A stretch of DNA of 64,000 nt from Rhyacichthys aspro (GCA_036850595.1 CM072170.1:11872303-11936302), one strand, 5' to 3'; shown: positions 48,235-61,824, counted from the stretch's first letter. Numbers and translations are program-made. Notes: generated from the sequence alone by a model not told the origin.

Positions 48235-51200
48235 ATGCTTTCTGATGAGCTTGACTCCAAACCAGAGGTGATTTACATTCACCCTTACTGCAGAGCCAGG
48301 CTCTGTAACGTTATATAAACTATTGGATCTTACTTTAGTGTTCTACGTTTTGTGACTAGTGTCATGCCTCTGTGCATCTCTCCTCAGCTGCTGGTGCAGT
48401 TTGTGCAGAACGCCTCCATCCCTTTAGTGCAGGACCTGGAGGAGCCTGAGTCCAAACAGGCCTGTCTGCCTCTGCTGGCTCCAGCTGTAAGCTCTCTGTG
48501 CAGCCCGCTGGGACTCTCAGGTCAGAGCCTGTGCACCGTTTTACTATCATCCTGGAACTGAATGTTAAAAACAATTCAATTTCAATTGAAAGAATTTCAA
48601 TTAAATTAATTCTGATGTATTATTACATTATTATTGTAGCAGGCCTACTAAAATTACAAGCATCTTTGCACAGTGGAATGCATTTTGTTTGCAATGCTTT
48701 TGTTACAGTTGGAACTGATGTGTGCAGACTTTTGTTGCATATGTAGTCAGTGTTATGCACAGAGCCCAAGACACTTCCTTTTAGTACTAATAAACTTAAT
48801 CTTTTTCCATTTTATTTCTCAAATGTAGAGAACTGTATTGTTATGGCACGAAAGAGAGCTTTTATTTGCCTTTTGATTTACATTATTTAAAGTTATGAAA
48901 AGTATTCAGCTGCTCAATTTAATATACCCTTTATATTTTACATAAAGTTAAAAATTCCTTACCTTGCAATGTTGCCAAAGTAACTTTATTTATGTGTACA
49001 ATATCTTAGCTTTGTGCATAATCCTCTTGTTTTATTACATAGCCGTCCCCTTGAGGTTGTGACTATTCATGCAGTGCCTTAAATCTTAAATTAGTGCTGT
49101 AAGCTCTTCACTGCCCCTCACTCTGCTGAGAGAGTCATTAACTTTGACTCGGTCCACTTGTGAGAAGGGCATCAGTCGCTCTTTTAACGTGCTTTAGCGT
49201 CTAAAATGTAACTCAGTAACCCTGTAGGTGGGTCCTTGGCACACTTAAAAACTATCTTTTGCTGCAAGTTCATTTAAAATTCATGCTTTATCCATGTAGT
49301 CCCAAAAATGTTCATCATATCCAAACATCTCGCCTGCACCTGGTGGATTTTATACTGTTGATAAGCAGTGTAAAGTAGTTTGTCTCATATTATAATGAGA
49401 CATTTCTTCATTCTGTTAACTGTTACTGTGCTTTCCAGATGAAGGACTGAGCCATGAGCCTGACAGTTCTCCTTCACTCTCAGAATTTGGGGCGGTGTCG
49501 CAGGAAAGTCCTTTAGTGGTCCCAACTCACAACCAACCTCAGGCCTCACCCAGCCCCCCGCCCATCCTTCATGATCTGCAGCAGTCAGACAGCACCTCGT
49601 ACGTCCTGCTCAACCTCGCCAAAGGTAACGGGGTCACTCATTAACTCTGCATACTGAGAAAAAAAAACATATTGGGATATTTTAAACAAAACTCTTAACA
49701 CCTGGCATTATCTCTGGCTAACTGTAATACTTTGGTTTGATTTGACTCAACATTTTAAGAGACATTTGAAACAGTGGATACAATCAAATCTGTGACCATA
49801 TTTAACTTTTTAAAGTTTTTTTTGCCTATAAATGGTGTGTTATTATGCTACCTGCCTGAGGACTGCTGAAGAAATGAGCAATTCTGTTATAATCAGCACA
49901 TTTACAGCTGTGGCATTTGTTGCAGATGTTTAATAATGTGCATGGCTCCTATTAAATAAATAAAAAAATAAAAAAACCAACAACATTTTATTAGTGATTG
50001 CTTGAAATTTAATGTAACCTCAATTTGTAAGTTGAAATTGTGTGTTATATTCCATCATATTTTTCTTTAACCCTTTAACCTTTCTAGACTCTGGAAGTTA
50101 TTGTAATAGCTCAACTATTACAATAACTTCCAGAGTCCAGAAAGGGACCTCGAGGTTATCAAGCTAATGATGAGTCAGCAGAATCTCGCATTGGCCATGT
50201 GTTTCTTGCTTCAAATCTCTCCTTCTGCCATTTGTTTCCTCCTCAGGCATCACAGCGTCCTCAGAGTCGCTAATCTTCGCCGCAGATGGCACCGGGGAGG
50301 ACGAGGACGACGGCGTCTCATCGGGGGACTACGGGATCGATGGCAGCGCTCCCTGGTACCTGCGTGTGCAAGAGCTGGCACACGACAGCCTGATCGCCGC
50401 CACACGGGCACAACTCGCACGCGACGCCAAGGCTAACCAGGACGCACGGGCGGCCAGCGGCTTCAGTAACGGTAAAATCACTTCGTATGGTCTCTGTGAG
50501 GTGTAGAAAGTACTATAAACAGAAACGAGGTCAGTTTTGAGATCTGCTGTAATTATCAGTGACTGAAACTGTGTAAAAAAAAAACTTTTCATCTTAAAAT
50601 CTAACAGAGTTTTGTTTTGTCTTGAAGTTTTGTGTTGATTGGAGTCATCCAGTGTCATACAGTGTTGTAAATTATAATCAAACAGCAGCTGTTCCTGTAA
50701 CCATCTTTGTGGTGTGTTTACAACTTGTGCATCTAATGAAGGCCCCAGAGAGGTATACAGACTTCAAGGCTCCAGTCCCCAACTAATTGTAGGTTCAATT
50801 TAAACTGGAGAACCCCACACGACGACGGTACACATCATAGTACCAGCTCTTATGATAACGGTGAATGTGACTGTCCTCTGGGGTTTGGGACTGTTTAGGT
50901 GATACTTGTCCTCTCATTCGCTAAAGACCCGTCCCATTTCAGCCACTTACTATAACACTCTCTCTTCTGAACTGAAGCAGAGATCTCTCTAATGCTCCAC
51001 ACATCGCCAGTGTGAGCTAATGACCCACAGCAGGACTCAGGACGACATCATCATAACCAATTTGAAGCTCCTCCACACGCCGCCCGTTAGATAACACTTT
51101 TACCCGTGAGATTGGCTCCTAGCTACATCTCTGATCTTTGAACCCCTTCTGAGCTAAATTGCAGCTGGAGATTCTGCGAAAAAAAAGGGAAAAAAAGTGT

Positions 51201-54200
51201 ACTTCTTTACCAATCTGAATTTTTTAGGTTACACTTCAGTCTAACAAATGGTTTGGGATTTGATTTTCTCTAAAGTATGCTTTTTCAGTTATGTTTTTGT
51301 GTCAATACTGCAATTAAATACACAATATCTTTTATGACAAGAAAATTAGTTTGCTGTTTCTTTTCATTCTTATCACAATCATGGTGAGTCAAACATTATA
51401 ATTATATATTCATTGTCAGTTTTTAATCTTTACAATAATCCTAGGGCAGTCATGATTGAGAGATAAATAGTGAAAAAAACAGCCGTCACTGTTAATATTT
51501 GGTGTTATTGTTCCCTGTGAATCTTCATTAGGACACTGTGGATAATATTACTTATTGAAATTGAGTGTTTTGTTAATTTTCTTTCCCAAGTGCTCCACAC
51601 AGAACTCATTAGTACACAGACTTGGCTTATTTGGAGCTTGCACTGTGTTAAAAAGGCCTCAGTGTCTGGCCTGTGGCAGCTGTAACAAGTTTCAGTGTGG
51701 AACTAAACTCCCTCTTTCTGCTCCAATGTAATAGCTGGCCTCCCACTAACACACATTAGATTAGACAACCTTCCTTCAGCAGTGGGGTGTCAGTTATAGA
51801 TGCATTACCGCTGGCATGCTTTAAGCTAAATTGGAAGCGTTAAAGGGATTCAAAGCGGGGAGTCGGTGCAGGTTAAAAGGGAGTGATTGCATTCAGCTCG
51901 GGGTTGTTTTCTCCGGGTTGTTCTGTGGGTCTCAGTCGGTACCGCATGATTAGCTTTTCTACAGCCGGGCTCCGGAGACTGGCCACCTGGCTTTCCTGGA
52001 TTGTTTTTCCTGCATAGCCCCGCTCACTTTTCTCTCTCGCCGTTGCCTAGGTGACCACACACACAGTTTAACATCAGACGGAGGAGACAAGCGAGAGTTA
52101 CCACCTCGGACCGGCCGCCCCCTTTCGAAGCCCGTCCTGCGCTGCTCGTTCGAAGGCTGCTGCAGGACTTTCACTTGGCCGGCCCACCTCAAATACCATC
52201 TCAAAACACACAGGTAAAAGACACCACAGTTTATCATAAAGGCTGTAATTGTAGCTAACATTTTCTTAAGTTAAAATGTTTCCTATGGGCTTACATTCAC
52301 TTCAGTTTCAGACCTGTCAAGTCTCATTAAGCAGGTCATTAGGAGCTTTAAGGACAGCTAATGTGTGTAATTGTGACACAAATAGAACATTATTTTAAAA
52401 CATGTCTAAAATCCAAGGTGTCTGAAGTGTTGATGAAAGCGATTGCAGCTGAGGCAGTGTTTTCCACAGCCTATTTGTGGTGGAGACTGACAAATCAAAG
52501 CCGACGAGACGAACTGCAGCTTTGGTTAAAGATCAGTGTAGAGAATCTGTCTGCGTTCGCGCCGTCTGACCTTGCAGCCGGCCGTAGCAAATGAAACAAG
52601 ATAATGCCAGAGATGAGGAGGTGTTTTTCTTTTTGTTGTTGTTTTCTAGGAATGACCGGATGTTCAGGTGCGGCGCGGAGGGCTGCGGAAAGAGTTTCTA
52701 CGTCCTGCAGAGGCTACAGGTTCACATGAGGACTCACAACGGAGAGAAGCCCTTCATTTGCAAGGAGAAGAACTGTGGCAAGAAGTTCACCACGGCTGGG
52801 AATCTGAAGAACCACAGACGCATCCACACAGGTGAGGAGCTGCAGATACCTTCGTGTGAAAGAGCCAACGTGCTGGAGGCAGTACAAGAGGCAGGCAGTG
52901 GCTATTTGTTCATTTAAAGCTTCCTTAGTGCAGTCGACGCTTGAGATTTGAAGAGTCAGCAGCATCGGCGCCTCCATCTCACTGCAGCAATGAGTAACAC
53001 TACTGTCGTATTTTGTTTAGGATGACATTAAGATCTTCCATGGACTGCCTCTGCTTTCCACAGACCAGCTCGCAGGCCTCTGTCCAGTTTTAGTCCTATT
53101 AATTCAAAGTGTATTGCTTTAAACAGTTTTCAGCCTTAAAAGAGGTCAGTTGTTACTGTATGGCTCATAAACAGGAAATAAAAGCTGCTGTTGCCATCTG
53201 ATACTACGATTGGTTTACTACATTAAGGCCATCTCTTGTGGAGTTAATGTGTGTGTCTTGTGGCTGTTTCCAGGAGAGAAACCTTTTCTGTGCGAAGCAG
53301 ATGGTTGTGGGCGATCTTTTGCAGAGTATTCTAGTCTTCGAAAACACATGCTCGTACATTCTGGTGAGTGGGACAGAGTTTACAGCTGCACAGCCGACTT
53401 TTATAATTGGTGTGATAAAGCTGCAGATATGGCTTGTTATAATCGTCGAGGAGGTGAGTTTTTGCTGTTAAAAACTTTTCAGTGAATTTTTGGTTTGTGT
53501 ATCTTTCAGGTGAGAAGCCTCATCATTGTGGGATCTGTGGGAAGACATTCTCTCAGTCGGGCAGCCGAAATGTCCACATGAGGAAAAGGCACGGCGAAGA
53601 AGGGCTCAGCAATGAAAGCAGAGAAACAGGTTCGTCTCTGAACATGATTACACACAGTATAGTAAGTGATTATGCAAATTCTTGGATTATATAGCTTTGG
53701 GCGGTCCATATATTTAAAAATGTGCATAGAACACCCTGATTTCTGTAACATTTAAGAACAGTTCTTGAATTATTAATATTTTTCTTGGCTTAAAAATATA
53801 TCATTTATATTTTTATTCTTTGGGGCAAATAGCTGAATTGCAGCAGTCTGCATTTATTAAATAAAAAATCTGAGATGGTATGAGTCTGCTGTAGAAACAG
53901 GCCTGCTAGGCTTCTTTTGATGGGTCACGTTTTCTGAAGTATGTAATCACAAAGTTAAAATGAAACAAATATGTCTTGCTTTCACTTTACAAATTAATGA
54001 GAGGAATGTGTGTAAATCTTCCACTGCAGTTGTGGAGGATAATGTGGGTTTAGTTCAATAGGTTTCATTGAGCTCTTGTAATCCCACACAGGGGTTAATT
54101 GTATAATATAATCTTAAATTGTTTTGTTTACATAAAACAGTAAAAGCAGACGATGCATTATGTTGTTTATAACAGCAGCAGTGCAGTGGGGGAACACAGC

Positions 54201-55404
54201 AGCTGAAACGCAGCGGAAAACAGCCAAAGCTCTAATTATAAGCAGCAGATTTATTCGGGTCAGCCTCCCCAAAGAGCCCGGTCTTTTGTAAAAGCAGAGC
54301 AAAGGAAGCTGAAGATTCACAACACAGGGGTAGTGTTCTAGGTTATTTATACTGAGGAGTTACTGGATGAATTATTTAATTGGCTGTCTTGGAATAACTA
54401 CAGTCAAAAACCCTTTTGCATAAAGGTCAAAAAGTAAAGTAGAAAGCTAAGATAATAAGCACATGTCAGCTTTAAATCGCAGCGTTATTTCTCATTAGAC
54501 ATGGATCACAGTTACCTGTAAGTGGTGTATATAACGATACAGGTTAAGTGGTTTCACCGTCCATTTCATGCTTCATCTGCGTTTAAGTGCTGTACACCAG
54601 AGTGAGTTCTGAATAGCTCTCAGCAAGAAAAGCTGCCAGGCATGAGACGTCAGTTTAAAGCTTTGTCTTGAAAAATGTTTGTGAACTGACAGGAGAGGCT
54701 CTGACACACAGCAGCCTGCTGGAGGCCGACGGGGCGAACACAGAGGGTATGGTCACTATGACAACTACTGTAGAACCCATGAATCTGCATCACGCCATGC
54801 TCAGATCACCAGGTAGGGGACTTTGGATTTCATGCTATGGTCAAAAAAACAAAGGAAAGAGTCATTTTGTGTTTGTGTTATATACATTGTTAATTAGTTT
54901 TAAACACTTTGAAAATTATACATCTTGATACTGAAGGTTTATAGAATAATGGACCATTAACCACCTTGGGATATGAAAATGACTCTAATAGTCCCTTTGT
55001 ATTAACTTTGTTGACTTTTTCAACATTATGGCAGTATAGCAGGGCAATATTATTGAAGTGTCAATGAAGTAATGCAGTGTTATTTGTGGAAATGGAAATT
55101 CAATTCAAAGCTGGGCAAATGATTAGTTAAACCAGCCTTTTAAGATTTACACCTTACAAAATTGAACTGTAGAAAGTATTATAAATTCATGGTTAAAACA
55201 GAGGGGTCCTTCCCTGTGACTAAATTTAGTTGATGGGTTTGTTTTTAATGTTTTTTGCAAGAACTAACTTCTTTTGAACTGAGTTTGTTTTGTGTCCATC
55301 CAGGTTCTGCAGACTCTGTAGTAGTGCTCTCTCAACCACACGACCTGGTGGCGATGACAACAGAAGGCCATGCTTATGGAGAAGATGTGGTTGCACTGCT
55401 GTAG
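48235..55404 (+). CDS. znf410: Zinc finger protein 410 (ZNF410/APA-1)
   Basis: Nuclear C2H2 transcription factor whose mammalian orthologue activates essentially one gene, CHD4, through clustered sites. Exons 48235-48267, 48388-48520, 49439-49624, 50247-50471, 52051-52213, 52650-52831, 53274-53363, 53510-53629, 54693-54812 and 55304-55404 give 450 aa (human 478), all phases consistent. The start MLSDELDSKPELLVQFVQNA is nearly identical to human. The conserved helical motif WYLRVQELAHDSLIAATRAQ precedes five tandem zinc fingers (about residues 220-365), among them GCGKSFYVLQRLQVHMRTH and FAEYSSLRKHMLVHSGEKP, with TGEKP-type linkers. The last finger is GICGKTFSQSGSRNVHMRKR. All Cys/His ligands are present. 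The C-terminus is short and divergent. Introns 3 and 4 are long; a 30-bp-arm hairpin lies in intron 3. Confidence 0.96.
50080..50144. repeat. Near-perfect hairpin, 30-bp arms, 5-base loop
   Basis: Bases 50080-50109 pair with 50115-50144 with a single mismatch and a five-base loop (CTCAA). It lies in znf410 intron 3, just upstream of exon 4. Transcribed, it would fold into a long stable stem like a pre-miRNA or a fold-back element. No known microRNA sequence was recognised in it. Confidence 0.92.
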
Positions 55405-55974
55405 TAGGAAAAAAAAACAAAAAACTCTGCCTAATGTTGCACCACATTTGTAGTCAGAGAGTGCACTAAATGTAGACCTATTGTACATAGACAAAAAATA
55501 CACAACTGTAGATATATGTAATTAGGAGTCAATAATTGTTTTATTTTAACAAGTAAAAATAGCATAATTTGTATAAACAACCACTTTCCTCATGTTTTTC
55601 AAGACAGTCCCAAAGAAATCAAAGACGGGTTAAAAAGTTCATATAAATATAATAACACGCATTGTTTTGTGCATTATTATTGTAAAAAGAGGTGAATGAA
55701 GTGTTATTCTCCTATTGGTGATTATGTGCCATACAGCGCATCCTCTGTTGTCTTTACCAAAATCAATGATGACCAATGACCTCTAATGTACACCCTAAAG
55801 CCCATTTCTAAACAAAAAGAAAATCTGGTTTTGCATAGCAATACCAGCCTAAAACCTGAATAAAACACAAAACCATCCAACAAAGTGTCTGGTAACATCA
55901 TATAAAGTAGAGCACATTACATGCTTTGTCACTGAGCAGCACCGAACACAGCAGTGTCTCCTCTCGTCTTGTCG
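55405..55974. other. Tail-to-tail spacer of znf410 and entpd5
   Basis: Only 570 bases separate the stop codons of two convergent genes. AATAAA on the plus strand at 55859-55864 would place the znf410 3' end about 110 bases from the entpd5 stop. The entpd5 transcript, running the other way, probably uses the same stretch, so their 3' untranslated regions likely overlap. Confidence 0.5.
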
Positions 55975-58900
55975 TCAGTGGATCTTCAGGTTGTGGAAGT
56001 GATCCAGTGTGGCTCCCAAAGCCCAGCTTGCTTCCACATTGTTCACTTTCTTGGTCAGCTAGGACCAGGAAAAACCCAACACCAAATAATTCAAATGCCT
56101 TTTGTATTTATTGAAATAAAAAAAGATAACATATTGAACATAGTAGTGGTTTCTTTTGTCTAATATTTGGGGGGATTTTTTGGAAGGAAAATACTACTTA
56201 ACTAGATCAGCAACTACTGGTGAAACCTTCTATGCTATTTATCAATAGGGTATAAGTGGCTCACCTGCAGCACAGTGTTTTCCTTGAAGCCGAAGCCATC
56301 CTTGAGCAGACAGGTGATGTAGGTCATGTCCATACACAGGAACGGGCTGCTGGGAGGGGACTTTGTCATCTTATTGCAAACTGAAGAGACAAAAAGAGCA
56401 ATCATGTCTATAAGACTAAATCAGTCATCTATATTCTGCTGAGAAGTTGAGGGCAGAATTTTATAAGGCAGAGAGGATTGCAGTCCCTACTATTGAGATG
56501 CGTGCCGTGTCTAGAGCAACCCATCTCCCTATAGATCAACGCACTGCTGAATACTTAGGAATCTCAGCTAAACTCACTCTCTTTAGCTCTTTTCTTGAAG
56601 TCTCTGACCTGCAGCATTCCTCCTTGGACCCCATCTGCAACAACAGACAAATCAGGTCATCCTCCTCACATTTTAAAATGCTGCCACCATTATCATTGTC
56701 AGAACTGGCCTACATGCATATTTCCATAATACTAATAATAGCGCTTGTGCTCTTTCAGCCTTGGCTGGCAATTTCTCTAATAATCACACACCTATAGCTC
56801 CCCAAATCCACTGAGAAAAGCAGTGACTCACTTTCTCCCTGTGTCTAGCATAACAATTGATAAAAACATCCTGCTTGTACAATTATGCGAGTTGTAGGCA
56901 CTAACCGATAAGGCCCGCATCCACAGCTCTGTCAAAATAATAAGAGAATGCATAGAATACATTGTTGTCCTCAAGCTCATAGGGCTGATGAATAACCCCC
57001 TTCACCACCTTCAGTACTTCCTGATAACAAAGCTTGTATCCTGTGTAGCCTGGAGGAAACAGACAGGTATAAATTATGTAATTGTGTGTTTAAGCACTAG
57101 CTGTGTACTTCAGCTTCACTCACTAATAATGTTTATATTTGTGGAGGCATTCACACATCTCTTTGTAGTTTATGTATTTAATAGATCAGTATGGACCAAA
57201 GAGTTTTGAATTATTGCATACAACTAGATGCTATTCAATTGTACGACTGACTGATCATGGTCAACAAGACCTTACCGTCTGGGTCACCGCTCACTTGATA
57301 GGTTAGGCCACCAAAGCTCCATTCATCTCTGAATTTCTTTGGCAGACAGGAACTTTTGAAAACCTGCCACTCCAGACCTGTGAAAGCATAAAAACTGTGG
57401 TCCAGCACTGTAACTCAGAAAGATCCACGCTAATGTTTTCTCAGAAGCCCTTTTCAGAGGTGATTTGTCACAAAAAGTGCAGCCCACAAACCACCTCCTT
57501 TTGTTACATTTGTTCCTCTGTATTTTGACCAAAATGAGGAGAAAACACAAAAGAGCACCTGCAGACGTGACTCACTGTTTTCTCATAATGCTTTAAAAAA
57601 CTGGCAATTAGTGTACAGCAGACACAGTACCTTGTGCTCCCAAAGCACCCAGTGTCGCAAGTCTCGCTGCCATGAGTCCATTTCCAAGGTAACTAGATGA
57701 AGTCAGGAAACGGTTTAAAACCCAGACATACTACATACTACAGTATAGTTGCAAGAAAAAAACTGTTACCTGTACGTATATAGTTCAAATGTTGAATTGA
57801 ATATATCAAATCTGGCAATGTAATCTGCAACTGGAACAATTTCAATGGTTTTCTGTTAAGATGGACAGAACATACTGTAAACACATCACAACAAACATTG
57901 GAAATGTGTTTAAATAGAAAAAACATTACCCTTAGTTTTGGCAGAAAAGTGATTTGTGTGGACCCTCCTCCCAGATCTAAGATTCCCACTGTTTTTTTGG
58001 TTTGTGTGTACAGGTGACCTGAAAACATTTCCCTCTTTAATTCAGCAGCCAAGCTAGAGAAAAACCCATCAGTCAGATACTAGGAGCATATCATCTAGAC
58101 CCAGGAATACTATTCTAATGTTTCAGACTGTGAGGTCACTGTACTGACCTGTCAGGAAGTTCACGGTTATCCAAGCCAGGATTCCTACATCAAAGGCAAA
58201 CAAAGAGATTTCAGTAGAAAGTAAAACCATATTACATATAACAAATGACGCTTCAACAAAAGCTAATATTTTTCAAATCTGTTTGGTGCTGACAAATCAA
58301 GTGTACTGTGGCATAACGTCTAGCTTAAGCCTATTTATTATGTGTTTTACCACATAATTAGAGTATACTGAAGTGATGTCAGCTCTGTGTTGACAAAAAA
58401 AACATTTTATTTTGTCAACACAACATGAAGCTATAATGTACCACAATTTGGAAAAGCAGCAATCAGTGATGTAAGTGTTACTTGTCAGGGCAGTAACTGA
58501 GCAGACTTCACCTTCATTTGTGCCATCCATAATGCTGACACTGTTTTCTGGGACCAAAAATGGAGATTCATCAAACACATGTTGAACCTAAGAAAAAAAG
58601 AAGGGGCCAAAAGGAGAAATCAAGGAAACAGCGTAATATTCTACTGTGCTAGAAGCTCATTTGTAGGTGCCCTCCACTGAAGGGATTAATTGATTCCCTC
58701 TAGGGGATTAATAAACTAGTATTTATCTTCTGAGGTGCTCCAGAGCCACCCATTACTATTCTTTCACTCTGTAAGAGCCTTTCACTCTGAGCTTATACCA
58801 CTTAGATAAGAATACCTTTTTTTCTTGCCTCTGTATCACTGCCATATCTCACGGGTATTCTGTCTTTGGCTGCTTCCTTTCTGGATAAGAGGTGGCACTT

Positions 58901-59716
58901 CTCTTTAAAGTGCCAGACAATGTGATTCTTCAATGATAAAAAAACAGCAAGAACCCTCATGCTGTGTAAGCACTACTTCCCACATCAGAAGTTGAATCTA
59001 ATGCCCCTTTAATCTCATTCTACCTGGTTCAATATTCCCTGAGCTTTCTCTGCAGACAGCAGTCGGAGTCCAGCTGTGGCTCTGAGGACCACAGGAGTCC
59101 TCTTCCAGTCCAGACGAGGCACTGTCTTCTTGGCCACCTTTAGCAGCATCCTCACTGAGTGTCCAGCCTGTTAAAGATCCACAATATAGACCGAGATTGA
59201 TACGACAGCTCATTCTTCTTATCTTATTACATTCAGACTTTGGATTTGGTTCTCAATACAAGTGGACAACCATTAGAAACCATTAGAAAATATGACAAGT
59301 ATCTTACCATTTCAGGAGAGTCCCCATAAGCAGACAAACCAGGCTTTATGGAATGAAACATTTCATTGTCCAAAATAGGCAGCTTCTCTGTAAATAAAAA
59401 TGAGTGTAAACCCAAAACACCTTAATTGTGACATCAGTCTGAAAGTGTAAAAATATGTAGTCTTGTTGTAGCTCTGAGTGTTACCCGAGTCACTCTGGAT
59501 GAAGGTGTACACATGGATACGTGTCCCTGTGCTCCCAGCATCAAACATGACTGCATAGAAGATCCGGCTGTGGTTTGCTGGGCGGCTGACACTAGGAAGG
59601 ATGCTGCCGATGCTGTTGGTGAGGTCTAGGAGAGCAGTCCTGGCCTGGGCTTGAGTGGGTCCAGTGTGAGCGAGTACTAAGACCAGGAGCAGCAGCAGAG
59701 ACACGACGGGCTTCAT
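55975..59716 (-). CDS. entpd5: Ectonucleoside triphosphate diphosphohydrolase 5 (ER UDPase)
   Basis: ER-lumenal/secreted nucleoside diphosphatase that hydrolyses UDP from protein glycosylation and quality control. Exons in transcript order: 59485-59716, 59308-59387, 59024-59167, 58512-58587, 58145-58184, 57930-58053, 57770-57852, 57631-57692, 57276-57377, 56906-57049, 56578-56634, 56265-56380, 55975-56058. Total 447 aa (human 428). The start MKPVVSLLLLLVLVLAHTG is a signal peptide. All five apyrase regions are present: ACR1 FDAGSTGTR (about 58-66), ACR2 LRATAGLR (132-139), ACR3 with the catalytic Glu in MDGTNEG (177), ACR4 LDLGGGSTQITF (217-226) and ACR5 FYAFSYYFDRA (about 346). The 40-bp exon ends at the less obvious donor CAgtacag, the only one in phase. 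No membrane span beyond the signal peptide, so ENTPD5 rather than ENTPD6 by synteny. Confidence 0.93.
58386..58422. repeat. Short perfect hairpin in entpd5 intron
   Basis: Bases 58386-58398 (TGTGTTGACAAAA) pair perfectly with 58410-58422 around an 11-base loop. Small fold-back, probably a degraded element or chance. Confidence 0.7.
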
Positions 59717-60269
59717 CTTCACTCTGGAGGATCAGACAGGACAACAGCTTGTATCTTTACAGCAAACTGTCATTAGACTAAACTCTGGACATTGGTGAAA
59801 AGTTATTTACGGGCATGTATGACCACACCCTGTCAGACAGAGCATCACTCACCTGCTGAGTCAAGTCTGGTAACCGTTTAGAAAACTGCAGCCTACATCA
59901 TGTTGGACTTACATTTGGAAGACTTTAATCCTTTCATCTTGACATTTGATCAATAAGCACTAGCTCACACGTCTCAACAACTCATGATGCACTTTGCACC
60001 ACTTCTCAGAAAAACCTGTGACAATTGCACATTACATTTCGATTAGTTTCTTCTTTAGAAAAACTAAAAAATTGTAATCTTATCCTATTATTATTATTAC
60101 TATTATTATATAATCTTTCTGAAAGCCTTACAAATAAGATTTATCATCATATACTCCTCTAACACGTAACATTTTTATCTTTTAAAACATTGAAACTGTG
60201 ATATCTTGTGCTTTTACACTGACGATGAGTATCAATGGGCTCCAGGGTTTAAAACATAGGCACATGGTT

Positions 60270-60289
60270 AAAAAAAAAAAAAAAAAAAA
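60270..60289 (+). repeat. (A)20 tract
   Basis: Twenty consecutive A on the plus strand in the entpd5 upstream region. No retrotransposed copy was recognised next to it. Confidence 0.9.
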
Positions 60290-60722
60290 GAGTAAAATGT
60301 ATTTGTCTAATTTAACCAATTTGAGTTCCATATTAATACAACATATTAATATTAGAGTAACTTACATTGGCTGTGATTCGAAACAGAATAAAAGACTAGG
60401 ACGTTTAAAGCTAAGCACTTGATTTGCAGTTTTCACCATCAACAGAGAGAAGCCGGTGCTGCACCTGGGGACTTCCACTTAGCCGCTCCGTTAGCTAACT
60501 AAAGCTAGCTGCTACTGTCAGCTACTACTTTGTGTGGGAAAACTTGCCAAACTCCACATGGCTTTGAGAAAAACGACACCAACGTACACCTCCACCAATC
60601 ACGTAATATGACAAGCTCCAAACGCTGTGATATATATTTTTTGAATGTTAAAGAGACTTGAAGGCGGACTGACCATGTTGCTGTCCGACTGCGCCGCTGC
60701 TCGTGCCACAGCTGTGCCGTCA

Positions 60723-60730
60723 TGACGTCA
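60723..60730. promoter_or_regulatory. CRE/ATF palindrome at the entpd5 promoter
   Basis: TGACGTCA, a perfect CREB/ATF site, lies just upstream of the probable entpd5 first exon. GACGTG and TCACGTCC follow within 60 bases (about 60758-60776), resembling UPR-type ATF6/XBP1 cores. ENTPD5 acts in ER glycoprotein quality control, so stress-responsive control is plausible but not shown. Confidence 0.4.
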
Positions 60731-61824
60731 CTGGTGTTATTATAAGTCTCGTGATCGACGTGCTGAGGTCACGTCCCTGTGATGAACAACACGAGAGTAA
60801 TATTATTCAATTAGGACCTTAACAAAATAGCACAATAGTAAGCAAATCGGCACACTACTAAAAAGTTAGAATTAAAAAAAGGATAAAACAACGAAAGAAA
60901 CTTAAGTTTTTAGTAGATGTGCAAAATGTAAGCTAGGGTGGGAGATAGTGGGCGCGTTGGCCCATATTGATGACCCTATGTATGTGACTAAAATGGCTGA
61001 AAACTGTAGCCGATGGGTATCTCCTTTCCCAGCATTCCTCCTTCAACTGAGTTATGGATCATACATTTGCATTTTCCAATATATAGTACTGCACTGTATT
61101 GAAGACATGAAATCAGAGGCAAACAAATTGAATAAAAGTGTCTTTATTCAACAGGGGAGTGTACCATTTTTCACACAGGCTCCAGTAACAGGAAAGTTGC
61201 CCATAGCAGCAGAGAAGAGAGAAGTTCATGTAGTTTCAATTCACTGCTCAAGCAAGTGTTCATAATCACTGTTACAAATGATTATTGTTGTTATTGTAAT
61301 ACAGTATAATACATCCTAGGTAATCCAATAACAAGGGAATCTACATAAACTAAGCCCATACCTAAATTCACAAAGGACATTAGTGTTTGAATTATCTACA
61401 TGATGGTGCACAGGTACTGATGTTTTTAGCTATGTCTCATTTATATTACACTTTTATATCATTATACAATGTTGAGACGGAGCTAGTAAACACATCTATT
61501 GACAGTACAGATGGAAGACATGGCTTAAGATGCAGAATCCCTGATCCTTTGAAATGATAAACCATGATACGGCCTTTACTAATCATGTCGGAGTATAAAC
61601 ACACAAATATAGAAAACGTCACACTTCACAGCACCATAACCTCACACTCCACCAGCCCTTAAAGGATGTCATTCATGTTTGTGCAAACCATAACCAGGAT
61701 ATTCACCCCAATCACCTGCTAATACCCTACAGTGTATGTTTTCTTACAATACAGAGAAAAGACTTTCACCTCCTCTCTGGGCTTAAGGCATATAGAGAGT
61801 CAGTGAAGGTTATGCACTGTCCAT

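Larger units (their letters stand above)
59717..61824. other. entpd5 5' region and aldh6a1 3' untranslated region
   Basis: The coding exon of entpd5 begins just after an acceptor (gatcctccag), so an untranslated first exon lies upstream, probably near 60670-60720. A CRE palindrome sits at 60723-60730. A (A)20 tract runs 60270-60289. TTTATT at 61143-61148 reads AATAAA on the minus strand and may end aldh6a1 about 0.68 kb after its stop. An open frame on the plus strand (about 60948-61265) has no ATG at its head and no recognised domain. Confidence 0.5.

Noticed and set aside
60948..61265. 105-codon plus-strand frame between entpd5 and aldh6a1
   Set aside because: Its first codon is GTG, not ATG; it overlaps the probable aldh6a1 3' untranslated region and shows no domain.
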